Shown here one piece after another: positions 23,327-33,014 of a DNA stretch of 33,733 nt (the stretch's first letter is position 1; every line of letters begins with the position of its first letter). Source of the DNA: Flavobacteriales bacterium (GTDB lineage Bacteria > Bacteroidota > Bacteroidia > Flavobacteriales_D > JAHECK01); NCBI GenBank assembly GCA_024641785.1, contig JAHECK010000023.1, forward strand, positions 1 to 33,733. Direction: 5' to 3'. The notes under the pieces are model-generated. The model was given only the letters and a program-made list of their open reading frames with translations. It was not told the origin of the DNA and ran no database searches. Both the position numbers and the translations under genes were made by a program.

Positions 23327-25288
23327 ATGAGCTCGTATAATCTGCATAAAATAGTTGCAATCATTATCATTTGCTTAAGTTTTATCTCTAGAACTGATGC
23401 ACAGCGAATTGATTCTACAGAAATACTTGATTGGAGAAGAGGGATCTTTCCAAAAGAAAAACCGGATGAAATTTATAACATCAAAGTCAATGGTTTCTAT
23501 CGCTTTTTTGCTACTTATTTAAATATGCCTGATCCTTACTTATTGGATCAAAATTCAGGATCATTTACTAAAACAAATACCCTTTTTATTGGAGATGATA
23601 GTCAACTGCCAAACTTTCTTGTAAATATAAATGGCCGACCAAGCAAAAAGGTCTCATGGGGATTTGATATCTATATGTACCAATTTTTAAATGGAATTAT
23701 TGGTCCTACTTATAGCGGCCAGATCCCAACTAATTCCTTACCTCCGATTTGGGATCCTTTAAGTGGCGACCGACTTGGACAGTATATGGGACTGAATCTT
23801 GGCATCAACCTCTACGGAACCTACCATTCAAAATTTGGAAGTTTCAGTTTAAGAATGGGAGGAATTCATTGGTTTTCCATAAGTGATCTGACTTTAGGAA
23901 GTTTCAGAGGATATAACCGATTTACCCTCTATGAAAGAAATCCATGGGATCCTATTGGAAGAGAAATAGGTGTTCGCTACAATCAGATGTACACTTCCGG
24001 CTCGGTAGAACAGGATACAAGATGGGGTGAACGGGCCATTCAAGGTCTTATTTTCGAAGGCATGAATTTACCGGGTGGCTGGAGTTTTGCTGCCTTATAT
24101 GGGAAAACTGAATTAAGTGGGGGGTTTTTAACTATTCCAAACATCAACTATGGCGGCAAAATAAGAAAGGCTTACAAGAATAACGATTTTATAGGGTTTA
24201 ACACCTTAAACAATACTACCTGGTTAGATAGTTTAAATCAAATACCGGTAGGATTTAATTTATTCACTTTAGAATGGAGAGCCGATTATAAAAATTTCGA
24301 AATTCATGCAGAAGCCGGTCCGGGTCGCTATGTCAGTCCCTTCAATGACTATCCTTGGGGAGAGGCTATATCTGTAAAACTTTTATCGAAAGAAATATTA
24401 ACTAAAGTGCCTATTGAACTGCATTATTATCGAATCAGTCCTTATGTTGTGAATAATAATGCTGTATTCTGGAATACTTCCATTTTAGAAGCCCGAATTA
24501 TAGATCAACCCAGCGGAGGATTGCAAAGTCAAAATGTATTAAATCCATTTGCAAGTTCGATCGTAGCAATTGGTCAAATGACCAATAACAGAACGGGGAT
24601 TAATCTAAATACTGAACTTAAACTCGGTAAAATCAAACTATCTGCCGGCTTAAATATGTCATCTGAAATAAAAGCCTTGCAAAACCGAATTACTTTTTCT
24701 CACTATGTAAATCAACTTACCCGATCCCGATTCTGGCGTTGGAACTTCCCTATGGACATTGGACCCTATGGACGATATGATAAGGTATATAGAGATGCTT
24801 ATGAGACAGTAGTGTTAACTGATGACAGTTTGGGTTTTGCCACAAATCCCAAGAAATTTAATGCCATTGAATTACACGGTAAGTATCGAACCACTATAGG
24901 TCATCGGAATTTTTATGCCTTCTTCCTGGGTAAATATTACAGTGCACAATCTTTTCTTTCTCCTCTGCCTGTATTCTCAGAAAAGGCATACCTAAGACAA
25001 TATACCACCGAGTTGGAATTATATTATCAAGTAGCTAATTCCATCTTCGTTAATACCTATGTGGGCTATGAACGGATTTTGGGAAATTATAGTACCGAAT
25101 TAGATTTTAATAGTAACCGTCCCTTAAATCAAACCGGATGGGGCTTAGGACTTGGAATGGATTTTAACTTGGGACGAAATGCTGGTCTTTACTTACGCCA
25201 TCGTTGGTTCTATTTTGACGATTCCAGTTTTGAACTGGATAATTTCCAAGGGCAGGAAACATTAGTGGAACTTAAAGTATTCTTTTGA
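23327..25288 (+). CDS. Outer-membrane beta-barrel protein, unrecognised family (barrel 1)
   Basis: The 653-residue protein has a signal peptide (about 1-25). The rest alternates short polar and aromatic strands throughout (for example VNGFYRFFATYLN, LSAGLNMSSEIK, LYLRHRWFYFDD). It ends in LVELKVFF, a terminal Phe of the kind recognised by the BAM machinery. There is no TonB box, plug domain or carboxypeptidase-like N-terminal extension, so it is not a SusC/TonB-dependent receptor. It lies between the TIM-barrel glycosidase and a second barrel gene, whose ATG overlaps its stop as TGATG. A role in glucan binding or passage across the outer membrane is inferred from position only. Confidence 0.7.
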   Translation: MSSYNLHKIVAIIIICLSFISRTDAQRIDSTEILDWRRGIFPKEKPDEIYNIKVNGFYRFFATYLNMPDPYLLDQNSGSFTKTNTLFIGDDSQLPNFLVNINGRPSKKVSWGFDIYMYQFLNGIIGPTYSGQIPTNSLPPIWDPLSGDRLGQYMGLNLGINLYGTYHSKFGSFSLRMGGIHWFSISDLTLGSFRGYNRFTLYERNPWDPIGREIGVRYNQMYTSGSVEQDTRWGERAIQGLIFEGMNLPGGWSFAALYGKTELSGGFLTIPNINYGGKIRKAYKNNDFIGFNTLNNTTWLDSLNQIPVGFNLFTLEWRADYKNFEIHAEAGPGRYVSPFNDYPWGEAISVKLLSKEILTKVPIELHYYRISPYVVNNNAVFWNTSILEARIIDQPSGGLQSQNVLNPFASSIVAIGQMTNNRTGINLNTELKLGKIKLSAGLNMSSEIKALQNRITFSHYVNQLTRSRFWRWNFPMDIGPYGRYDKVYRDAYETVVLTDDSLGFATNPKKFNAIELHGKYRTTIGHRNFYAFFLGKYYSAQSFLSPLPVFSEKAYLRQYTTELELYYQVANSIFVNTYVGYERILGNYSTELDFNSNRPLNQTGWGLGLGMDFNLGRNAGLYLRHRWFYFDDSSFELDNFQGQETLVELKVFF

Positions 25289-27006
25289 TGAAAAATATAA
25301 TACAAAATAGCCTTATTATTCTGGCATTCATAAGCGCCGTTCACACATTTGGGCAGGATAAGAAAGTATGGGTCTCGGGGGCTGCGCGCGGGGTTCTATA
25401 TGGAGATGAATATGCTACCTCAGCAGAAGATGATACAACTACAGCTCGTAAACTGCAAAGCGGAAGCACTCTGGTAGATCTTGGGGTAAACATTCAGCCC
25501 AATGATAAAATCCTCATTCAGGGAATGGTGCGTATTAGAAATGATTATGGTGGTTTTTGGGGTTCCGGAGTGACATTCGATGTGCGACAATTATATATTA
25601 AAGGAATTATTGGTGGTATTGTTAAATATCAATTAGGTGATATTAACTATAAACTGAGCCCCTACACCTTAAATAACCAAGTCGGACTCGTCAGTAAATT
25701 TGGTGGTGTTATGATCGATATTCCTCTAAATCAAGTTGATTATGACCTTTTTTATACAAAGGATGATACATGGAGACAACAAGGAGCAGCAGTAGATTTC
25801 GGGCTCGAATTCAGTAAAGCCATTGAAGTAATCGATTTTAATTTATTTACAACACGCGTACAGGCTACCAACTTCGATACGCAAGACGATCGTCTTTATA
25901 GTGGCGGAAGCGTCGTTTTAACACAAAGCAAATACTTAAAACTAGGTGGGCAATATGCTAATTTATACGACTTGAAAGGGACTTCAAACAGTACTGTTGC
26001 CCTTAGAAACCCGAGTTATTCCGGTTCTGCTGAAGCGAATTATCAGCTTGAATCAACTAAATTAAATGCCGCTTTAGAAACAGGAAGATCCACGCTGGAA
26101 TGGCAGGGAGATGAAGAGGCCCCTATTCTAGAGGACTATTTTTATGATGTCAAATTGAAAGCTGCATGGTCCAAATTAGGCTTGAAAGCCCAAGTGGGTT
26201 ATCGAAATGTAGGACCCGATTACCGAAGTGCTGGAGCTCAAACGATGCAAATTAATTACACCCGTGCGCCTAGAGCATATCAGCGTTATGGAAATGACCA
26301 AACACTTCGTCATATTACAATGCTTGACATTTATAGAGATGCCTCTCTTTACCAAACTCAAATTCAGGCAGGTTTAATGGAATACGACCCTCGCTATAAT
26401 AACGCTACTCCCTATGGTGTCGCTACTCCCAATAGAAAAGGCTTTTTAATTGAACTTGAATATGAAGACCTCAAGGAGCGCTGGTTAATAAAAGGGAATT
26501 CAGAATTATTAAGTGACATCCTAGGTCAGGGAACAAGTGCTTTGAAAAAATACAATACAAATTCAATAACAGCTGAATTGCGTTTGAATAAAATATTAGA
26601 TCTCCAAAAAAGAAGATTGTGGCTTTCGGCTACTTATTTGATGCAAAATACTAATCGTAATGGTGAACAAAGCTATGAAGATGTTGATCTTTCTACTCAA
26701 TTTTATGATCTGAATCTTACTGCTACCTTGTTTTCTGAACTTGATTTAATAGCTGAATACAGAGTATGGAAATCAAATGGAAATGACCTATACGCAGAAA
26801 GAAATGAATATTCGGAAATAGTTGATTTTAATGAATATAGTATCAATTATGAGGAATCTATTCTGGGAGCAGGATTACAATATCGCTTTTCAGAGAAAAT
26901 TAATTTAAGTTTTATGTGGCAGACCTTTAATTGGAAAGACTATAATGATATTACCCTGCCTTATAAACTGGATACTTGGACGGTGTTTTTTACAATGAAC
27001 TTTTAA
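25288..27006 (+). CDS. Outer-membrane beta-barrel protein, unrecognised family (barrel 2)
   Basis: The 572-residue protein has a signal peptide (about 1-20, cleaved near HTFGQ). Many amphipathic strand-like segments follow (IKGIIGGIVKYQLGDINYKL, KLKAAWSKLGLKAQVGYRNV) and the C-terminus is TVFFTMNF with a terminal Phe, as in BAM-assembled barrels. No plug or TonB box is visible. I start at the ATG at 25288, which overlaps the upstream stop (TGATG); a TTG three bases earlier is an unlikely start. The next gene, a surface-type lipoprotein, begins 10 bases downstream. The strict coupling of the two barrels suggests that they are made together. I do not recognise the family. Confidence 0.68.
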   Translation: MKNIIQNSLIILAFISAVHTFGQDKKVWVSGAARGVLYGDEYATSAEDDTTTARKLQSGSTLVDLGVNIQPNDKILIQGMVRIRNDYGGFWGSGVTFDVRQLYIKGIIGGIVKYQLGDINYKLSPYTLNNQVGLVSKFGGVMIDIPLNQVDYDLFYTKDDTWRQQGAAVDFGLEFSKAIEVIDFNLFTTRVQATNFDTQDDRLYSGGSVVLTQSKYLKLGGQYANLYDLKGTSNSTVALRNPSYSGSAEANYQLESTKLNAALETGRSTLEWQGDEEAPILEDYFYDVKLKAAWSKLGLKAQVGYRNVGPDYRSAGAQTMQINYTRAPRAYQRYGNDQTLRHITMLDIYRDASLYQTQIQAGLMEYDPRYNNATPYGVATPNRKGFLIELEYEDLKERWLIKGNSELLSDILGQGTSALKKYNTNSITAELRLNKILDLQKRRLWLSATYLMQNTNRNGEQSYEDVDLSTQFYDLNLTATLFSELDLIAEYRVWKSNGNDLYAERNEYSEIVDFNEYSINYEESILGAGLQYRFSEKINLSFMWQTFNWKDYNDITLPYKLDTWTVFFTMNF

Positions 27007-27016
27007 GAAGCAAGAG

Positions 27017-28009
27017 ATGAAAAAAATTCTAATATTAGCCCTGGTGGGAATATCGCTTTCCTGCCAACGAAAAGAAGATAATTTGGGCCCTTCCTTAGAT
27101 GAGCTTTACGGTGAATTTAGCCTACTCGAAAATTTTGCCAGCTCTTCTCAACTAATTGATTTTTCAACTGGTAATCAGCTAGAATTTACCTGTCGTTTCA
27201 GCAAACCGGTAGATTGGGAGATTCATATTATTGGTCTACTGTCGGGTGCCGAAAAAATTATCACCGGGAAATCTAAAGCGATCGATGAAAGCAATGGAAA
27301 ATGGAATGGTTCCACTACATTACTTCCAATGTTTAAGGACGAAAGCTGCCTTGCTGTTTTATCTGTTCCTGATGAATTATACACCGATACTATAGGAGTA
27401 ACAATTCTTGATACCAAAATAAATGAGGGCTTCTTGATTTCTGATTTTGAAAATGGAATTAATCCTGGTTGGAATATTTTTCTTCAAAGTGGCGCGGATA
27501 TGCGTTTTAATATAGTTGAAAGTGACAGCAGTGCCCAAGGGTATAATTATTACAGAATGGGGGGTGCGGTTAACTGGGATTACCTTATTGGTTATGTCGA
27601 TTTATTGGCCTCCGCTTATCAAGAAAACACCTATCCTTTATCTGACAATCCATCGACCGTATATTTTAATGCCTTTCTGTCTAAACCTTCCTTAATAAAC
27701 AATGAAATTGTTTTATGGCAATTTTGGGAAGACGAAAATTTGGATGGCATATTTCAAGCCGCCAGTGAGGATATGTATTCCTTGGAACTTACAGGTCTGG
27801 AAAGCGGATGGCAACATATTTCCATTCGTTATGATGAACTCGTTTCCTTGACAAATGGAGCGCCTTCTCCGCCAGCCGGAAATGGAATACATGAACCTGA
27901 TAAGCTTTTGAATATTCGACTCTTATTCTTAGCCAATCCAACTACTGGTTATTCAGAAACTTCAGTTGACTATATCATTTTCACACAAAATCAAGCACTA
28001 GTACCATGA
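27017..28009 (+). CDS. Surface-exposed lipoprotein, putative glycan-binding
   Basis: The 330-residue lipoprotein has a signal peptide with lipobox ISLSC (Cys16). The residues after the Cys, QRKED, resemble the QKDDE-type lipoprotein export signal that sends Bacteroidota lipoproteins to the cell surface. After a spacer there is a beta-rich N-terminal part (about 40-140). A C-terminal jelly-roll-like region (about 142-328; ISDFENGINPGWNIF...SVDYIIFTQ) follows, whose pattern of a short FEnG start and a D-Y-I-x-F end is common in carbohydrate-binding modules. No catalytic motif is seen. It sits in the operon where SusE/F-like surface glycan-binding proteins normally lie. Its stop overlaps the next ATG (ATGA). 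Confidence 0.65.
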   Translation: MKKILILALVGISLSCQRKEDNLGPSLDELYGEFSLLENFASSSQLIDFSTGNQLEFTCRFSKPVDWEIHIIGLLSGAEKIITGKSKAIDESNGKWNGSTTLLPMFKDESCLAVLSVPDELYTDTIGVTILDTKINEGFLISDFENGINPGWNIFLQSGADMRFNIVESDSSAQGYNYYRMGGAVNWDYLIGYVDLLASAYQENTYPLSDNPSTVYFNAFLSKPSLINNEIVLWQFWEDENLDGIFQAASEDMYSLELTGLESGWQHISIRYDELVSLTNGAPSPPAGNGIHEPDKLLNIRLLFLANPTTGYSETSVDYIIFTQNQALVP

Positions 28010-29286
28010 TAAAACATCCCTTTAAAATAGCACTTATTGTCGTTTTAAATATGATCTTTTATTCATGTGTTACCATGAAAAAAAATTACCTGTACAACCA
28101 ACCAAGCTCTGGTCCAGCAGCCGATACCACTTTTTATTTATCTAGTGAGATCTATAATGATATTCTGACTACTGATGGGTGGTATACAAAACAAACAGAG
28201 TGTATTACAGTTGAAACAAGTGAGGAAGCAGCTTATTCTGGTGAATTAGGATTGATAATAAAGTGGGATAGACAAGTCGCTGGTTGCCCTTGGCTAGGAA
28301 TGGGTTTTGGATGGGATGGATGGACCGGAAAGGACCTATCTGCCATCATAAACACCGCTGCACTTCAATTTTATGTAAAACTTCCTGCTGGTGAAAAATC
28401 AGTTCTTCCATTTGCTATCGGTCTTGAAGACTATACCGGAGCACAAGCATGGTTAGGAATGTCTTCAAATGTTGTTGATGCAGAAAAAATAACAAGCGAA
28501 TGGACGAAAATTGTTTTTCCTCTATCTGAGTTTAATTGGTTAGAACAAGAAGCTGATCCAGGTTCCATAAAGCAAGTTATCTTTAATTTCGAAGGAAATG
28601 GTGAGATCTATTTAGACGAAATTAAAATTGCTCCTTACGGAGGAGGATTTCGAAAACGAGCCTATTTAACACAATTACACGCAGATCAATTTAATGTAGA
28701 TGGAAAAAAAGGAGATCCGATATGGGATTTACCAAAATTAGAATTCGGGGATAATATCGTCCATCTTGCACAAGTAGATTCTTTTTTATGTATCGCATTA
28801 GAGGTAGAAGATAAGACTCCACTTATAAACAATTATCAAGGAGATGAGATCTACAATGGAGACGCCTTTGAAATTGCATTTTCAACCAAAGCAAAAGCTA
28901 ATAATCGGAGAACTAGCTATCTGTTTTCCGATAGGCATATTGGTTTTGCTTTAGGAGATCAAACCATTGTCTGGGACTGGAAAAAACATCGCCCTTTAAC
29001 TAAGGGAATTTCATTTTCACAGAAAACGAATAGCGGTTATATTTTTGAAGCAATGATAAACCTGAACGAATTGGATGTTGATGTTTTTAAACTGAATGAA
29101 TTATATGGCCTTGAAATGGCTGTTGATCTTGGGGATTCGAAGGGTAGAACAGAGCAAATAAGATGGAATAATCCTGTTAATGATGGATTTAGTAATAACC
29201 CTTCCTTATGGGGAGAAATGCTCATTATCCCTTTTATTCATACAGAAATACAAGTGACAGAGTTAAACGTGATAGATATTGAATAA
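28006..29286 (+). CDS. Probable lipoprotein with jelly-roll and CBM9-like domains
   Basis: The 426-residue protein has a signal sequence ending in a possible lipobox FYSC (Cys21). An N-terminal jelly-roll-like module (about 45-215) starts at LSSEIYNDILTTDGWYTKQ and ends in GNGEIYLDEIKIAPYGG. A C-terminal CBM9-like/DOMON-type domain (about 225-415) contains DGKKGDPIWD, LCIALEVEDKTP and NGDAFEIAFS, the usual CBM9 landmarks. Both domain types bind sugars; CBM9 binds chain ends in characterised members. No enzyme domain is present. It is translationally coupled to the preceding lipoprotein and ends 1 base before the GH16-fold lipoprotein, so the three lipoprotein genes form a block likely to act together on the cell surface. 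Confidence 0.65.
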   Translation: MIKHPFKIALIVVLNMIFYSCVTMKKNYLYNQPSSGPAADTTFYLSSEIYNDILTTDGWYTKQTECITVETSEEAAYSGELGLIIKWDRQVAGCPWLGMGFGWDGWTGKDLSAIINTAALQFYVKLPAGEKSVLPFAIGLEDYTGAQAWLGMSSNVVDAEKITSEWTKIVFPLSEFNWLEQEADPGSIKQVIFNFEGNGEIYLDEIKIAPYGGGFRKRAYLTQLHADQFNVDGKKGDPIWDLPKLEFGDNIVHLAQVDSFLCIALEVEDKTPLINNYQGDEIYNGDAFEIAFSTKAKANNRRTSYLFSDRHIGFALGDQTIVWDWKKHRPLTKGISFSQKTNSGYIFEAMINLNELDVDVFKLNELYGLEMAVDLGDSKGRTEQIRWNNPVNDGFSNNPSLWGEMLIIPFIHTEIQVTELNVIDIE

Positions 29287-29287
29287 A

Positions 29288-30118
29288 ATGAAAAATACTT
29301 TGCGACATATAATTATACTAATTCTTAGTGTTTTACTTCATTTCTCATGTAGTCAATCCGATCCATCTTTTAACAACAGAGAAGGAGATGTACTTAGCTT
29401 TTCGGGATTAAAATGGGATATAAAACATTCGGCTGCACTTCTCGGTCCGGGACCAAATTACTTTTCAGATCATCCGAATGATGTTTGGATCGATGATCAG
29501 GGTTTTCTTCACCTTTCAGTACATGAACATAATGGGATATGGTATAGTACCGAGGTCGTTTCACAAGATACTTTTGCCTATGGAACATATATTTTTACCA
29601 TTGAGGGGAATTTAAAAAACATCGATAAAGAAATTGTCTTAGGATTATTTACCTGGGATAACAATACTTTTCAGGAACAGGCAAACAGCGAGGTGGATAT
29701 TGAATTTTCGAAATGGCGCGTCGATAGCACGCAGTTAACCTTACAATATGGAGTGCAGCCCATTGCCTTTGGGGCATATTATCCCGAACGTGCAAATAAA
29801 CCTAGTTTGAATAGCGATAATTGGATCGGAGTGAGCACACATGCTTTTACCTGGACTGATACGCTTATTACCTGGCAAAGCTGGCAAGGTACAGAATATG
29901 GGAATGGTCCTCCGCTCTGCTCCTGGACATTTAATCTGGATAATCCGGCGCGAATCAAATATGAGAACAATTTGGAAAGTGATCCCATCATTATTCCTGC
30001 GCCGGGAAATACCACTAATGCCCGAATGAATCTTTGGCTCTTAAACGGTCCAACTGGTCCAAGCAACTATTTTAATCATGAAGTGATTATTCAAAAATTT
30101 GAATTTATTCCATTATAA
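29288..30118 (+). CDS. GH16-fold lipoprotein (small putative beta-glucanase or binder)
   Basis: The 276-residue protein has a hydrophobic leader with a possible lipobox HFSC (Cys21). It then has a single concanavalin-like GH16 domain (about 35-275). The active-site strand reads SEVDIEFSKW, with E135-x-D137-x-E139, matching the ExDxE form of GH16 enzymes such as lichenases, so catalytic residues appear intact. It is shorter and more diverged than the GH16 at 31721 and lacks the WPxxGEIDxxE context. I use the ATG at 29288; the frame could extend to a TTG at 29279 inside the upstream gene. The MFS transporter follows after 36 bases. It may be a transglycosylase, hydrolase or binding protein; the domain is clear but the activity is not. 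Confidence 0.7.
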   Translation: MKNTLRHIIILILSVLLHFSCSQSDPSFNNREGDVLSFSGLKWDIKHSAALLGPGPNYFSDHPNDVWIDDQGFLHLSVHEHNGIWYSTEVVSQDTFAYGTYIFTIEGNLKNIDKEIVLGLFTWDNNTFQEQANSEVDIEFSKWRVDSTQLTLQYGVQPIAFGAYYPERANKPSLNSDNWIGVSTHAFTWTDTLITWQSWQGTEYGNGPPLCSWTFNLDNPARIKYENNLESDPIIIPAPGNTTNARMNLWLLNGPTGPSNYFNHEVIIQKFEFIPL

Positions 30119-30154
30119 CTTGTCCTATTATTTAGATATTTATAAAATTTCACC

Positions 30155-31714
30155 ATGAAAAAGAAAAGCAATGTAATAACAATGACCGCCCTTATAGTTG
30201 CCCTTGGAGGTTTATTAATGGGCTTCGATGCATCGGTCATCTCCGGCGTGGTCAAATTCATAGAACCTGAATTTGGACTAAGTAAATTGGAGTTAGGCTG
30301 GTCGGTGGCTTCTTTGACTTTAACCGCAACCTTGGCTATGATGGTAGCGGGCCCTTTGAGTGATAAAATCGGAAGAAGGGCTGTATTGAGATATGCCGCA
30401 ATATTATATGCTATTTCTGCACTTGCATCAGCTTTTGCCCCCTCATTTTTAGTCTTGGTCATTGCCCGAATGATAGGTGGTTTTGGCGTAGGAGCTTCCC
30501 TTATTCTTGCACCTATGTATATAGCAGAAATATCTCCTCCTGAATTGAGAGGTAGAATGGTTTCTTTAAATCAATTAAATATCGTTATTGGGATTTCCCT
30601 AGCTTTTTTCACTAATTATTTGATCTTACAACTAGGTAAATCAGATGCTCAATGGACTCAGGTGCTGAAAATAGATGAATATAACTGGAGATGGATGCTG
30701 GGTCTCGAAACCCTTCCTGCAATTCTCTACTATATCGGTTTGTTCTTCGTTCCTCGAAGTCCGCGCTGGCTGATCATGAAAGGAGAATTTAATGAGTCCA
30801 TGTCAATTATGGCCCGTTTCTCCGATCCGCAAAAGGCTCAAAACGATATTGAAAAGATCAAGGAAAGTATTGAAAAAGAAAAGAATAAAGAGAATCCAAA
30901 ACTTTCGGAATTGTTTAAACCAAGCCTAAAATTGGTTCTGACAATTGGAATCGTTGTCGCCATACTTCAGCAAATTACCGGTATCAATTCCGTTTTCTTT
31001 TATGCACCTATGATATTTGAACAAAGTGGAATCGGGACTGACGCTTCTTTTATTCAAGCTATCCTAGTTGGCCTGACAAACCTTGTATTTACCATCCTCG
31101 CTATCTTATTTATAGATAAATTGGGAAGAAAACCTCTTCTAAGCTTTGGAGTGGCCGGAATTGCATTATGTATGTTTTTACTTGCCTACGGCTTCCATTC
31201 AGCAACATATACACTTACTAATGAGACTATAAGCTCTTTACCTGAACAAATTGACAAAGTGAAACTTAGCAGCATGTCTGATAAGGTATTTACCAGTGAT
31301 ATTGATTTTAAAAATGAACTTATTACTGTATTAGGCAAAGAAACGACGACGATCTATGAATCAGATCTAATCAAAGCTTCAATAAAAATGAATCCCATGC
31401 TTATTCTTTTTGCGATCATCGGATTCGTAGCCTCTTTTGCTATTTCAATCGGACCTGTCATGTGGGTATTATTTTCAGAATTATTTCCAAACCGACTTCG
31501 CGGGATCGCTATTTCATTTGTTGGATTTATCAATAGCGGTGTAAGCTTTATCGTCCAATGGATTTTCCCATGGGAATTAGCTACTCTAGGAAGTGCAGGC
31601 ACCTTCCTTATTTATGGTGTATTTGCTGCTCTGGGATTAATTTTTATAATTAAAGTGATCCCCGAAACAAAAGGAAAATCACTTGAAGAACTTGAAATTC
31701 AATTAATAAAATAA
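30155..31714 (+). CDS. MFS sugar porter (XylE/GLUT-type)
   Basis: This 519-residue inner-membrane transporter of the sugar porter family has 12 predicted helices. Motifs seen are GPLSDKIGRR (loop 2-3), PMYIAEISPPELRGRMVSLNQL, VPRSPRWLIMKG, LQQITGINSVFFYAP, DKLGRKPLL and the C-terminal PETKGKSLEELE. These are landmarks of proton-linked monosaccharide porters. An extra loop of about 65 residues (about 345-412, between helices near LLAYGFHSA and NPMLILF) is typical of Bacteroidota members. It lies in the glucan operon 6 bases before the GH16 gene, so it probably imports glucose released in the periplasm. Sugar specificity is inferred from context. Confidence 0.93.
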   Translation: MKKKSNVITMTALIVALGGLLMGFDASVISGVVKFIEPEFGLSKLELGWSVASLTLTATLAMMVAGPLSDKIGRRAVLRYAAILYAISALASAFAPSFLVLVIARMIGGFGVGASLILAPMYIAEISPPELRGRMVSLNQLNIVIGISLAFFTNYLILQLGKSDAQWTQVLKIDEYNWRWMLGLETLPAILYYIGLFFVPRSPRWLIMKGEFNESMSIMARFSDPQKAQNDIEKIKESIEKEKNKENPKLSELFKPSLKLVLTIGIVVAILQQITGINSVFFYAPMIFEQSGIGTDASFIQAILVGLTNLVFTILAILFIDKLGRKPLLSFGVAGIALCMFLLAYGFHSATYTLTNETISSLPEQIDKVKLSSMSDKVFTSDIDFKNELITVLGKETTTIYESDLIKASIKMNPMLILFAIIGFVASFAISIGPVMWVLFSELFPNRLRGIAISFVGFINSGVSFIVQWIFPWELATLGSAGTFLIYGVFAALGLIFIIKVIPETKGKSLEELEIQLIK

Positions 31715-31720
31715 AAAGGC

Positions 31721-32995
31721 ATGCATCTAACTAAAATAATATTTACCTCCTTATGCCTTTTCTCTGCTTCCATATGCAATTCCATCGAAAAGAATAGCAA
31801 TAAAGAATGTTATGAGGAAATCAAGCAATCACAAGGTGAAATATTGATCCAGGCAGAAAGTTATGTAGCTTCCTCAAAAACGTATTCCGAAAAATCTGAT
31901 CGAATTCTTTTGAATAAAGAACAATGGTTATCTTACGAGCTAACAATAGCAGACGCTGGAAGATATAAAGTCGAAATTAATGCCTTCTCTGAGGAGAATG
32001 GAAATATCTGGATCGAGGATTATATCGATAATAAAGACGGGCGAGTTTATAATATAACCGGAGCTATTCAATTGGAGAACACGCCTTCACAAGAAGGCCA
32101 CTTTCCATTTGTTGTAGGATCTCCATTAAACTCCGGACTTCATAAAATTAAAATACATGCATCAAAAGGAAGCGCTCAGATCGATTGGATAAAATTTACG
32201 CTTATTCAGCCAGAGATCGAAACTCCCCTGATCTATACTCAAAAAATGGATGGAGAGGAATGGGACCTAGTATGGTCGGACGAATTTAACGGAAGTGGTT
32301 TGCCTGATAGCAACAAATGGTCCTATAATATAGGGAACTGGGGATGGGGTAATAATGAACTCCAATATTACACTTCGAATAGAACCGAAAATGCCCGCCA
32401 AGAAGATGGTAATTTGATCATTGAGGCTAGAAAAAATGATATGGGAAAAGAATGGACTTCCACTCGGTTAACTAGCCATGGGAAGGAAGCTTTTTTATAT
32501 GGGAAAATAGAATTCAGAGCAAAGGTGCCAGTAAAAAAAGGCACATGGGCAGCCGGATGGTTATTGGGAGATGAATATGTAGATGAACTGTCGTGGCCAT
32601 ATTGTGGTGAAATAGACGTATTGGAATGTGTCGGATTTGAAATTGATGATGAAAGTGGAGATGGTTTAAATCACTGTACTTGTCATACCCGATCGTATTA
32701 TTTCAAGCAAGGGAATCAAATAGGAGCAACGATAGAAGTTGAAAATATGAATAGTGAATATCATGTTTATGCCATTGAATGGTATCCGGATATTATTTAC
32801 GGTCTCATCGACGGGAAAAGATATTACAGCTACGATAAAAATAAAGATGAATTGGAATGGCCTTTCTTTAAAGCCCAAAACATCATCCTCAATCTCACAA
32901 TCGGTGGCGGATGGGGCGGTGCAAAAGGAGTGGATGAAACCTTCACTTCAGAAAAGTACATTATTGATTATGTTCGAGTTTATCAATTAAAGTAA
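31721..32995 (+). CDS. CBM6-like + GH16 laminarinase-type endo-beta-1,3-glucanase
   Basis: The 424-residue secreted enzyme has an N-terminal signal or possible lipoprotein leader (SASIC). It then has a CBM6/CBM35-like domain (about 38-162; ILIQAESYVASS...GSAQIDWIKFTL) and a GH16 catalytic domain (about 175-424). The GH16 landmarks WSDEFNGSGLPDSNKWSYN, GWGNNELQYYT, LYGKIEFRAKVP and WPYCGEIDVLE are all present. In the last, nucleophile E297 and acid/base E302 have the ExDxxE spacing typical of laminarinases (GH16_3-like). LNLTIGGGWGG and YVRVYQLK close the domain. It has an AAAAGG ribosome-binding site and the GH30 gene follows after 19 bases. Endo-hydrolysis of beta-1,3-glucan such as laminarin is the best-supported activity. 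Confidence 0.92.
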   Translation: MHLTKIIFTSLCLFSASICNSIEKNSNKECYEEIKQSQGEILIQAESYVASSKTYSEKSDRILLNKEQWLSYELTIADAGRYKVEINAFSEENGNIWIEDYIDNKDGRVYNITGAIQLENTPSQEGHFPFVVGSPLNSGLHKIKIHASKGSAQIDWIKFTLIQPEIETPLIYTQKMDGEEWDLVWSDEFNGSGLPDSNKWSYNIGNWGWGNNELQYYTSNRTENARQEDGNLIIEARKNDMGKEWTSTRLTSHGKEAFLYGKIEFRAKVPVKKGTWAAGWLLGDEYVDELSWPYCGEIDVLECVGFEIDDESGDGLNHCTCHTRSYYFKQGNQIGATIEVENMNSEYHVYAIEWYPDIIYGLIDGKRYYSYDKNKDELEWPFFKAQNIILNLTIGGGWGGAKGVDETFTSEKYIIDYVRVYQLK

Positions 32996-33014
32996 TTCCA
33001 AACTACATAAATTC

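Noticed and set aside
23327-27006. Reading the two barrel genes as SusC/TonB-dependent receptors
   Set aside because: Both are under 660 residues, with no plug domain, no TonB box and no N-terminal carboxypeptidase-like domain; SusC proteins are about 1000 residues.
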